From NCBI GenBank assembly GCA_949317995.1, contig OX439047.1, positions 44,331,505-44,395,504 of the forward strand: a DNA stretch of 64,000 nucleotides, read 5' to 3'. The position numbers and the translations under genes were made by a program. This DNA is from Acholoe squamosa (lineage: Eukaryota; Annelida; Polychaeta; Phyllodocida; Polynoidae). Below are positions 1 through 11,110 of the stretch, one piece after another (within the stretch, counting starts at the first letter, position 1; each line of letters opens with the position of its first letter). Below the pieces are notes generated by a model. The model was not told where the DNA came from. It worked only from the letters and a program-made list of their open reading frames with translations, and did no database searches.

Positions 1-979
1 TCTGCTTTTTATCTGACTTATATCAACAGATGCAAACTTGTACATAACCCATATAAACTCTCCATATAGTTCAGTCTTTTGGGGAGCTAATGGCTTTTAT
101 TTGTAAATGTTGTCTGTAAATCGCAATCATTTCGCTATATTTCTGAATTGGCGGGAACATTCGTCCTGCTGAGCCTTAAGAGCTTTGCCAGGAGATTGAT
201 CACTTCGCCCTTGGTTCAGCGTCGTAAATATTTATGGCGATTGAGTCAGCATGTAAGAAATATTGCCCTCAATGTCCGAGGCCCGGGAAAATTCCAAAGG
301 GATGGGGGGGGGGGGGGTATTGGAGTGGTGATGGGTATGGGGTGGGATGAGTGAAAGTAACAAAAGTACACATGATCTAGTGACTTTTATGTGACGCCGT
401 ATCCTGCTGCGAGAATTGGGAGTTATGGCCACTTTGGGACGAGCAGTCAGACATCATTCTATCGTCAGGCTCTCTTTATTAAACCCTTTTCCCCATTTTC
501 TCAATTTCTGTCACTTTTCTCCATTCACCATTCCTTCCCTAATAGTCCCATAAACAACTCTAGGATCTCCGATAGCATCCCAGACTTGATTAGAATGTTT
601 CATGATCTACTGCAGGACACACGCCAAGGTTTGAATACATATATAATGGGGGGAAATATAAACAAAAGGAAAAGATTTTTTTTCTCTGTAATTTAACATT
701 TTTTCTGGTCTTCCAGTAGGCCTTACAGTGCATATACATATCCTCCTTGGGATTAGACAGCAGAAGAATTAATTGTAGGAGCTCTAGATACCATAATTGG
801 ACCTTGTTGGATCACTGCTCTACAAGTGTGCCCTAAACTAACCACATAGGTAAAGAAACATAACATTTAAGCAACATTTCAACACAGCCCCCATAAAGAC
901 AACAGGAGCCTTTCCCCTGGAGTTAATCCTTGGGAATGTCACTCTGACCCTCTCCTAAACTCCCCTTAATGCCTCCCCA

Positions 980-1115
980 GGGTCACGTGACGAATCCCTC
1001 CTGCTCCTGCTCTAAGATAACCAATCAGAATTGGCGCTGCCCCTACAGGCCACGTGATCAATTAGACAACAGGCTAATCACATTGTTGACTCAGCCTGAT
1101 CAGCCGGGCCAATTG
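980..1115. promoter_or_regulatory. Candidate regulatory cluster: E-boxes, CCAAT boxes, MARE
   Basis: GTCACGTGAC (982-991) is an exact CLEAR/USF-type E-box palindrome, and a second CACGTG lies at 1051-1056. CCAATCAGAATTGG (1021-1034) holds two opposed CCAAT boxes, with a third CCAAT at 1109-1113. TGACTCAGC (1087-1095) is a MAF/NF-E2/AP-1-type site. The combination of CACGTG and CCAAT at short spacing is typical of promoters bound by USF/MiT factors and NF-Y. No gene start was recognised next to it. Confidence 0.4.
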
Positions 1116-1439
1116 TCTGAGGGCGCACTGGGGGTGGGACTTACTGGCATCGGGCAGGATGGGAGGGATGGCTAGCAGGATAAGAGGGGCAGAGGATCAT
1201 TTCTATAGGTATAAGCATGGTTGAATGGCAGGGGTATAATATGTGCCTGTGTAGGTAAAATATAGTAATATGCATATCAAACATGAAGTCATCCATCTTT
1301 TGCCATTGAGTACTTGATTTACCCCCACCCCCATTCGCTCACTATGAGAGGCACCGTCCAATCTCACATAATATTCATTAAGTCATTCTAATTGGACGCC
1401 CCGGTTGGATGTATTATGTACGTGTGATGTATTATGCTT

Positions 1440-1449
1440 TGATTGACAG
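1440..1449 (+). promoter_or_regulatory. PBX-MEIS/PREP decamer
   Basis: TGATTGACAG, the exact PBX-PREP/MEIS heterodimer consensus. Confidence 0.3.
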
Positions 1450-3909
1450 AATATTAAGTCTGCAATTGGCCCACCTAAGAGGATGTGTGCTGACTTATTT
1501 GACATCGGGTATGCATTCGATTTTATGGGGGATAGTTGTTATCTATTGAGTCTTATCACGTTCATATTCACAAAAGGCTCAGACAGATCAATACTTAATC
1601 ATTTAGACAAAAAAAAATATGGATACTTAATCTTCCCTCAGCAGTAGATACTCGACACTTGGTAATCTAGTACATGCATTGTGGTTTATGGCCACTGTAA
1701 AGTTATGCTGCCAAACTACCCACATGAATTCAAGCTGCACCAATGGGGATCCAATGTCTCTTATGTATGGCCCTTGTATTTTTAAGCTAGCTAAAAGCCC
1801 AATCATCTAACCCCATCTTTTGTTAGTTTCGCACCCAACAGTCCCAACATTGTGGGACCAGACACCTCCCGTCCTCATGTCCAATGTGTGACTCAGGTAA
1901 CATCACTGGAGCACATCTACAGTACTTAAGAAGTTATTTCTCCATCAGGTACCACGCCACAAAATCACCCTATGCTGGAACACCTGGAGTACTTGAACTG
2001 CCTACGGGGTCTTTAGCGCGTTGTTCAGCCCTCCTACAATGAAGTAATGGCCCGGTGTGGCCTGGTATAGACGTGGTTAAATACCCCAGGAGGAGCACCC
2101 CCTTTATCATTGAACTACTCTTCTGTGTGAATATACTCAGCATGAGCTAAGCTGAGAACGATCACACGTCTATTAGTTTGTACTTCTTTTCCTCTAATGT
2201 ATGGATCAGGGTGAGATTATCTCCTTTTGTTATGCAATGCTTACACTGTGCCCTATTACATTGTGCCACCCACAGCCAAAAGGAGTGACATAATGCCCAT
2301 TAATCCCTCCGCCTATGTATTTCTTGCCATGTGGACCAGTTCATACTTTCAAAAAACTAGTTCATGTTTACTTAGGCTCTCAATATGGAGAGATGGGTCC
2401 TGTGTTTGGGTCATTGGACATGTCTATTGGGCGCCTTTCCCCCTGAATGGAGAATATACCCTTATGGGGTTGATACTGGTGTGCTCCCCTCTCCTGTTTT
2501 TTAAAAGGGGGGGTGGGCTATATTTACCCTTTTACGTGGATCAATCGACCCTGCTCATTCAGTCCAATGTGGCAGCAAACACTACACAGGCGTGAGGGAG
2601 GGCAAAGAGGGGTAGGCCCCTTGGGTTTTCACTCAGCTGTATTCAATATCGATTTTTCTGTGTACAAATTTGGGTTTTGCCAACATCAAAGTGCTATACA
2701 GGATCCGCTGCCACCCAAACGTGTCTGGACCACACACAGGGCCTAGGTTATCAAGTTATCAGTATTTGATAGTCCCCAGGCAGAATGGATGATCTAGTGA
2801 GCCCTAAATGGACCATCCTTTCTCAATGACTCTCACTATTTAGAGCAATCGGGCTATTGAAGGTGCCATTTGATTTACAATGCAGCGCACAGTTCATTCA
2901 ACAACATCTGAATTGGTGAAATTCTCACCATGGGAAATTCACAGACTGCCCAGCCAATAGATAATCATTAATCATCATCGTCATAATAAAAAGAAATGAA
3001 AATTTTTTCTCTCTTACCTTTATACCTAGCGGGGATGAAAGGTTATGTAGTAAGGCATTTTAAAAGTCTCAAAAGTTCATATGATAAAAACATCATGAGA
3101 TGTGCAGTTAGATGGGTGATTGTAATCTCAGCATTTATATAAGGTACTTCTTTGCTCAGAGCTGGTTATTTACATCATCCCTGTCCTTATCAGACAATTT
3201 ACTCTACAAACTATCACATAAGGAGAAGGTGAAGCATTGTTATATATCATTATCCTCTGCACCCAACACCAACCTATAATTCTCTACACTGAGGTGAAGC
3301 CAGGTGAAGGCCAAGTGAAATGGCAATGGGCATAGAAAAATACACCATAAGACTGCAATAGGAGGCCATTAAAGGAAGCAAACGAGGCAAACTTGAAGAC
3401 AAGATAAGAATAATAGGCACCACTTAGCCTATGTACCCCAAGACATTTTCTAGTGTATTAGACACGATAAGTTCAAGTGATAGGTTCAAGCTGGTGCGAA
3501 CGTCTCTTGAAATGTAATACATGTTATACATATGAAACCTAATGGCCTCTATTGGAGGTCCTTTGACAGTTGCACCAAGGAAAACTCAGTCAGTCTCCGC
3601 CCTCACTTCACGCTAGACTACCCATAGCGCTGGTTTTTATGCCCTTTTAAATCATAATTCTTCCCAGTTTAAGTACGGCCTCTGGGTATGGCTCATAGTG
3701 TGGTAGCTTACAGAAAGCTCTGTTTATCTTGACATCAGTCAAAAGCTGGGGAGGGATTGAGTGTCAGTGGTTTAGGCTTTGGGGACAGGATTTGTGTAGA
3801 AAACCCCCAATTGTCACCAATTTTCATCTATATACAAGTACAGCAGATGTTCTCGTCACCCAGGTGGTGATTTGGAGATGCTTCACCCTTTTAACAAGGG
3901 CATGTGTGA

Positions 3910-3971
3910 ATCAACACGGTAAAAGGTATGCCCGTGCTCCCCCTCACAGGTGTACCTTTTACCGTGTTGAT
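3910..3971. ncRNA. Candidate pre-miRNA-like hairpin
   Basis: Arms 3910-3936 and 3945-3971 pair over 27 bp with an 8-nt loop (CTCCCCCT). The outer 19 pairs are perfect (ATCAACACGGTAAAAGGTA); the inner 8 contain two G-U wobbles and one mismatch. The size and loop fit a short hairpin precursor, on either strand. I do not recognise the arm as a known conserved miRNA. A tiny fold-back mobile element is the main alternative. Confidence 0.35.
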
Positions 3972-5746
3972 CCACTGATGTTTCAGAGCTTCATATCATG
4001 ATGCACATACATTGCTCTTATCATGAAGTAATTCTATAGTGCTGAATCGGTGCATCATTCCCACCTTTCCTGTGTGTACCAATCTCATATAGAGTAGTTA
4101 TGTTTAATTAATCATATTTAATGTAGCCCTGGCGAGTCACAGTTCATTCTGTCCTCTATGCGACAAAAGGGCATAGTGCATTATACTATTATGCATCCCT
4201 TAAATGATTAATTTGAACATTACCTGTCCCACTCGGGTAGTCCATGGTGAAATAGGTCAGTCCGAACCTAGTCAGGCATCAGATTTTACTTCTGGGCTGT
4301 CTAGGGAATGACTAGGGGGAGTGATTGAATAGGCAGATAAGGCTACACCTCCATTAAAAGTTGTAATGTGCTTGTAACGGGCCCAGCCTTTGGCTCTGGG
4401 GCACGCTGAGCGATAATACGTGCGGTATCCAATGCTAGTAGTAGGCTTTTGAAATGGCAGGCCGGTAAGTCACAGTCGATAGAATTTCCTGTTAGTAGGT
4501 AAAGGCTTATCTACAGGCTTGACAATACTAATCGTACTACAGAGAACATGCGGCAGGCACTGATAGCCTTTGACAGGGGGACTCCAATGAAAGGAGGTAG
4601 CTGGATTGTGCGGTGAGGAGGGAGGTTGGGAGGGGGGTAGTCAGGTTTTGTTGATGATGGGTTTTCATGTCTATTCCTATCAAGGCTAGACTGGTTGAAG
4701 TCCCTATCTCTGCCCCAAGAAAGGGATAGGAGGTGCAATACCATGTTCAATTATTTCAAATTTAGGGTTTTATGCAACATTGGATTTTAGGTATCAAAGG
4801 CTTAAGCAAGTCTACTTCAAGCCTTCACTAAGGGATGGAGCAGGGGCAGCAATCCTTCTGTAGTGCCCTGGTTTCCTCCTTGGTGTTGTTATCTTAACGT
4901 TAGGGCACACTGACAATCCCATAATGGGATCTGTATTGGGGGTAAAAAGTAGCAATTACTGAAACTAGGATCCATGAAATGAAGTTATTCCTGTAGGCCA
5001 GGCTCAGAGACACGGGTATCCCTCAGCATTGCTGTCTGTTTGCTCTTGACACCCTCCAAGCTGAGCCTTTGTTACACTTTGTATTGGAGAGTGAAGGGAC
5101 GATTCATTGAATTGTGCATGTGGACAATGAGAGGGCTGGTTAAATTTTGGGCTTTTTATTAAGAACAGGTGGTTAACTCGGTCAAAAACTGTCTATTTGT
5201 GATGATTTGTTGTTTAGTCAGTGGTACCACATCCCTACCTCAGATGACCCTTTTTAGGAAATGTTAGATCAGGCAATGAAGCATCCCCCCACTCTCTCCC
5301 CACATTCTCCCCTCTGCACATAGACACAAGCAGACACAACCCACTTAAAAAGTGTACATTATTATGTAAATTATCCAAAATAATGTATTCCGGAGAGCAG
5401 CTGCTGCTTTCTCAGAGTATCGAACAAATACATCTCTTGCAACTTTAAAGTTTCATTTTATTGTAAATGGTGGTCAGGCCAAAAAAAGGTTTGTTTCCGG
5501 TCACCCCACTGTCTTCAGCTAAATAGGGCCCACCTCAGATTTTTTTTTAAGATCTTTTCAGGTTTTTTACTGATTTTTTAAAGATTTCTTAAAGATTTTT
5601 TCAAAATTTTCGAACATTCTCTTCCAAAATTGTTAGTTGACATTTAGGGACATATTTCCCAATGGTTTTCTTATATTCCATGCAGGAAATGAACTTTTCT
5701 AACATCCACCAGTGAAAACTCAGGAAAGAATGACTATATGAGACCT

Positions 5747-6053
5747 CCTAGGTAGCACACAAAAATTTGCCGATGTTGGCCCTACACATTGGGCCAACGT
5801 TGGCTGCCCATCGGGCCTGCGTAGGCCCGACCAGTGACATTTGCCAACCAAATGCCAACATTGGCCCATCGTTGGCAGGACATCGGCAAATGGTCGGTCC
5901 CTGGCCTGTTTGCCGACCAAAAGCCAACGTTGGGCCTATGTTGGCATTTAGTTGGCACCATCAGGCCTATGTAGGCAGGATGGTCAGCCTATAAAGCTGA
6001 TGGTTGGGCCAATGTCGGCCCAACGTTATGCCAATGTCTCTGTGCTACCTAGG
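5747..6053. mobile_element. Palindromic MITE filled with GTTGGC/GCCAAC words
   Basis: A 307-bp element whose ends are CCTAGGTAGCACA and TGTGCTACCTAGG, a perfect 13-bp inverted repeat. The interior is a dense series of TTGGC and GCCAA words on both strands, with GGGCCAACGTTGGC-like palindromes and CATCGGC/GCCGATG variants, so it can fold on itself in several registers. CT dinucleotides flank both ends and could be a 2-bp duplication, but this is weak. Confidence 0.72.
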
Positions 6054-9000
6054 CTTGGACCAAAAAAAATTAAAATTATTTTTGACTATAATTGATTTAT
6101 GGGAGTAAGGCAATGGAGATTAATACATGAATATGGGTAGTGTGTCTCTGTATGACAGCTTTCACTTTTGACCTCTCAGCATCAGACACAGCAGTTACAA
6201 CATTGACATTGATTTATAACAACTACATTTTGGTGACAGTTTACAGCAAGTCACCCATCCTACTTGCTAGACAAATACCTTTGTCTCCAGCTGTGTGTGA
6301 GACTTGGGCTTCTCTAACGGCTCCCATGGCAGATCGATCATCCATGATGGCTGTCATCACAGTGGACAGACTGTAGATTTATTTATGTCTGCCAGTTGGT
6401 TAGTGTTAAGTACTATATCTATGTAGTAACCTATAGTAATGGGTACAGCAGACAGTGGGAAGTAGGCGTGTATGTAGACAACCTGTATGATGGGTGTCAG
6501 TGGGGTTATCCCTGGGCAGGTGGTGAGAGTCCACCAACCCCTACCACCCCCTTACCCCCAGCCTGTAATGTCAGCCAAGGCCCACTGCCATCCTAATTAC
6601 CAATTTACTACTAATTAGGAACCTGAGGGCCCCAGCACAGGTGTCTTCCCCTGCTGGGTGAGGGAGGGGGTCGCTATAGTGGGATGCATGTGGTTTTGGG
6701 GGTGAGAGTAGGGGTGGTCGAGGAGAAAGCTGGGTTGAGTGGGATGACTGTAGTGGTGGGGGAGGGGGTTATAGGAAGGGATGAGGATGCATTAACCCTT
6801 TATGTGCTGTATGATGCGAAATGGCAATTTGCACATTTCTCATCATGAGGTTGGAATCAACCCCCCCTGAAGAACTTGCCAATGCTGCAGTGATGCTTTA
6901 ACATCTACCAATCATGGTCAAATGCAGTGTCAAGTATACCAGTGAGGATTACATTGGTGCATCGTGTCGACATCAGCCCAACCTACAGGCACCATGTGAC
7001 CCATAAAAGCTAAAAATCATAGGGAAATGAGAGGTATTTGGGATAAAGTCCGGGGATAAAGTGAGAGCCTACTGATGATGACATTGCAATTGGCAAGAAG
7101 AACTTACATATTTTGCATGTATTCATAGATATTTGTGATATATGCCCGAGCCATACGTAAGTGTTTCCCATACATACAATAGTAGCATCAGCAGTTCAAT
7201 TTGAAAATTTCTTGCCATACTCACCATCTAATATGTCTTCCTGTTCTATAAATTTGATCACACCAATATCCCCCATCGGCATAAATCTGCATTGGACGTG
7301 ACAAACTAAACGCTGCGGGCATGTAGAATTATAGATACTTTTCTCTGCAACCACAGTGTCAAAGGTCTACCCCTCCCGGGACCCCTCCCCACCCTACACC
7401 ATGATTAGAACGTGGGCCTTTGGTATATGACCATACATATACCAGAAGCTGTATTATGGGTTTTACTATGGACATGCAGGAACTATTAACCTTTCACACA
7501 TACAACTCACCTCGCCCTATTTACCCTATTGTAGGCCCCTCCAAATGATGTACTATAAATAGTGCATCCTGGCATTGTGCATGTACCAGGCATATCTATG
7601 GAAATGAGGCTTTTCTGCAGTCCCTTTTCTCTGCCTGGCTGTAACCATACCATTTCATAGATGACTGCCAGCCTGACATCAACAAGCCTGGCTTAGGCCT
7701 ATTCAATAAACTCCATCCCCAAGCCTTAGGCTCCAGGTAGGCATGCTCTGTATGCCTCAATAAGTTGCTAGATAATTACCTAGGCCTAAGGGGATAGGCT
7801 GGGGCAGGGGTATTGTTAATGGCTTGTGCAGTGAATTACCCTCCCTGTTGGAGAGAGAGGGGCATACCAGGTGAATGTGGAAGTCGATAGAAAATGGCTC
7901 TAATGGCTGGACATGATAACCATGGTGTTTAGTTAATGACAGAGATAATTGGCAGCATGTCATTTTACATGTCACCCTAATTGCACATCTAACAAAGGGC
8001 AATCTGCAGGCTATGGAGTTCATATCATCTCAGTGTTGACCTTTGAAATTAGAGAAAGATTATAATTTGGATCCATGGAGTAAGCAATACATTAGAACTA
8101 CTTATTTATAACCAATAACAGATCTTCGGGATGGGTACCAGTAGTCTTGACTAAAGACTTCCATTTCGCTTTTATCACGACTCCTAATGTGAAAATTGAA
8201 TGATCTCTGCTAATTTCTGATCATGGATAGCTAGACCATTATCAGTTGTGCATCATTAACATTTCATAATGCATCTGCTTAACTCCATAAGTGTTCTGGT
8301 GCCTTCAGTGACATAATTCTTCATCATTTTGTACATATTGATCAATATAGTGAGCATGTTCGACACTGGTGCACCTTATCAACCCTTTTATATGCCCACA
8401 GTTAGCATGATACAAAAGAAATGCAGAATGGCGAGTTAATCGCCTTGGTTGCACTTCAGGCATCATCGTGGCAAAAATGTAACTTCCAGTCCTGAAAGAG
8501 CTAAATGCCTACTGCTTATGACAGGCAGGTGGCTGAAAACCTTTAAGGTTGACCATCACCTTTTCTATAAACTGCATGTTACAGGCGATAATAGGGGAGA
8601 TGGGGATAATTCAGCTGGTGACAAGTCATGGTCATGTAGCCAGTTACATCATTTCAACACACATGACACATGGTATCCCCACATCGTCCCTTACTATTCT
8701 CCATGCATGACATTCCTGACAGTTTCTCCCCCCCCCCTTGGAAAGGTAATTTTGTCAATAAATCACGAGAGTTGTCCAAACTAGGACCAGGTGGTGCAAA
8801 CCACGAACCTTATCACTCAAATTATATCTCTGGGCACACCTAGTTTCTTTTGTCTCGGATTTATGGTCCATTTAATTCGGCCAGGAATATTTATTCAAAT
8901 TTTTTTGGGGTTTTTTTTCTTTGATTGGACAGCCCCACACAGCCATTGTTGTCTGCAGTGCGCATGCGTGGCTTTTAATAATGACCCAGACTGAGTAATT

Positions 9001-10929
9001 ACAATATAGCCGGTCGCAACTTTGTCATTATAACCCATCATTATATCGTCCTGAAAATGAGTTGTACATTCTTTCAAATTTAACCAAATGTGAAGTGTTT
9101 TCAAAATAACCCAAGTGTTTTGAAGCATTGACGTGCCACCCCTTTATCCAGGGGATAGAGTTCTCATTGTGGTGTCTATCCCTGAATACCCAATCCTGAC
9201 GTGATGCTGGACAATACTGGAGCATAGGAACAATACCCTGCATAGAGGGGACGATGACAATAATGTGTACAAATGGATTTATTTGGTGTTTCAACATTCA
9301 ACACGTGGTGCGCATGCCCAGAAGAGGCGCCCCCACGCGGGGAGAGATAAACTGTTTGTCGGCCAGATGTTCGCTGGTTCCCACAAGCACACAGTGTCCC
9401 CTCCCTTCGAGGACGGGCATCAGCGGGGACAAAAGTCGTCTGCTTTGACGTTTGTGTTCTCCAGCAGAGGCTTAGTGCCCCTTTCATTATACCTTCAGCT
9501 AAGAACCTGTTGGGAGAGTGATGGTTCCTTTTTGAGCCCTGACACCCGTCAGCTGTTCCATCTACTTGATGCCCTCCACTTGCAGGATCGTCATGCGCAT
9601 GCACACACGATCCTCTCATCAACCACCCCCTTCCCCCGCATCGAGTCTAACAAAAACAAAAAGTGTTCTTCCTCAATTTCACACTTTTAATTCTGCCTCT
9701 TGCTGACTGCAAATTTTGTCCTTATGTTATGGAATTAGTCTCATGTCAAACTGTCATTTGGGGGGCTTTTTAATGTGAACTTTTGTGAAACCACCTGTAA
9801 TCTTTTTATGGCCTTCATCAGAATGGGTGATTTCACATCCAACCGTACCCTAACACTGTGACTCCTCAGGTCACCATAATGATACAAGTGAAAGGATCTC
9901 ACCTTTATACTTTGAACAAAATTATATCAATTCCCTAAGCAACTTGTTCATCAAAATTAGGTATTCTCAGAACCGATTTTTCTATTGACACTAACCGCTT
10001 CTTTTTTCTCTTTATCTTGCCTGAAGCCATTGTTCTTCTCGAGGCAATATTCTATCCTCTGTCCATCTCATATCCTCACCCCCCCCCCCTTTCCCAGCTA
10101 ACACTACCCCTCTTCCATCTCTTTTCCATCCATCCCTGGAGGCTTCTGACAAGTGGCACTCCCTTGGACAAAGTGGGCGGTGGGTCTGAGTGGTTTCAAC
10201 CCACCTGTGTCCCTCTGGACATGACAATGGTGAGGTGGGGGAAGTATGAGTTGGGCTGGGGTCAGGGGTGGCCACAGTCTATGAGGTGTGAGGTGAGTGG
10301 GAGAGGTGGGGTGTCAGAGGTGGATCGGCACATCTCCACATCTCTGTTCCAACAATGGGCATCACAGCCTCCTTGGTTCAAGGTGTGACAGCTTAAGCCT
10401 TGTGCTGACCATAAAAGAGCAGCCTACACGTGGCCAGGTTATTGGTTACTGTGTTTGGACATTTTCTTTAATCAAAAGTTCCTTATTCATCTTTGTTTAA
10501 TCTAATAGACTATAATCAAGCACTTTACTGCTATCAGATATCAATAAGTAAATTATAAGATTCGGTTCATTTTGCATGGCTTTCCCTATTGTGCACTATT
10601 TAGGGTGAAATAGGGAGAGTCCTTCAAAATACCACAACTGTCCATCGTTTACTCAAGTAGAGACATTGTTCAAACTAATGTATGGCCGACAGTCATCACC
10701 AACAAAGTCCTTTAGCCACTCCATAAGTGCCAACACCGCCAAAACAAGTAAGAATTTATGTGCACACCTTCACCTTTTCACTATCGCTTATAATTCTCCC
10801 TGACCCTCAACACCTCGATTGGCTGCACAACTCATGCTGGTGATAAATCTAAGTGAGTGGTAGCCAAAGTCATAGAGCCAAACAAAGAATTTCCTATGTA
10901 GAACTTGGACCATCGCCATGGTTTCTTTA
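6054..10929. other. Intergenic, no gene recognised
   Basis: Contains the GC-richer NRF1-like stretch at 9.0-9.6 kb and T- or G-rich low-complexity patches (6.5-6.8 kb). The longest frames are overlapping on opposite strands and lack homology that I recognise. Confidence 0.6.
8959..9603. promoter_or_regulatory. Cluster of NRF1-like GCGCATGC sites in a GC-richer island
   Basis: TGCGCATGCG (8959-8968), TGCGCATGCC (9309-9318) and CATGCGCATGCA (9592-9603) resemble the NRF1 palindrome. The sequence between 9300 and 9450 is richer in CpG than its surroundings. Long overlapping reading frames on both strands here look like a by-product of composition. Confidence 0.3.
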
Positions 10930-11110
10930 CAGGGGCGGATCCAGGGGGGCTAGGGGGCACGTGCCACCCCCACCCCCCACTAGGCCCCCTGAAATTGGGC
11001 CAGGCTATGACTCTTAACTATAGGAAATGTGGCCCAAAACCCCCTTGTGCCCCCTAGACGAGACCTTCTTGGCTGTCCCACCTAGACCACCCCTTCTGGA
11101 TCCGCCTCTG
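10930..11110. mobile_element. Short MITE with CAGGGGCGGATCCAG termini
   Basis: A 181-bp element bounded by CAGGGGCGGATCCAG and CTGGATCCGCCTCTG, a 15-bp inverted repeat with one mismatch. The interior is C/G-rich (GGGGGCACGTGCC, CCCCTAG). Termini of this type are widespread in animal hAT-like MITEs, but I see no clean 8-bp target duplication here. Confidence 0.7.

Larger units (their letters stand above)
1..5746. other. Intergenic, no gene recognised
   Basis: Apart from the regulatory cluster near 1 kb, the PBX-MEIS decamer and the hairpin at 3.9 kb, I see only short frames with no family resemblance or plausible splice structure. Confidence 0.6.

Noticed and set aside
2227-2746. 122-residue and overlapping plus-strand frames
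   Set aside because: No recognisable family, no start context, and a neighbouring frame is equally open.
9176-9690. Overlapping 148- and 141-residue open frames on opposite strands
   Set aside because: Both are open only because this patch is GC-richer. Neither shows a domain, codon bias or splice logic that I recognise.
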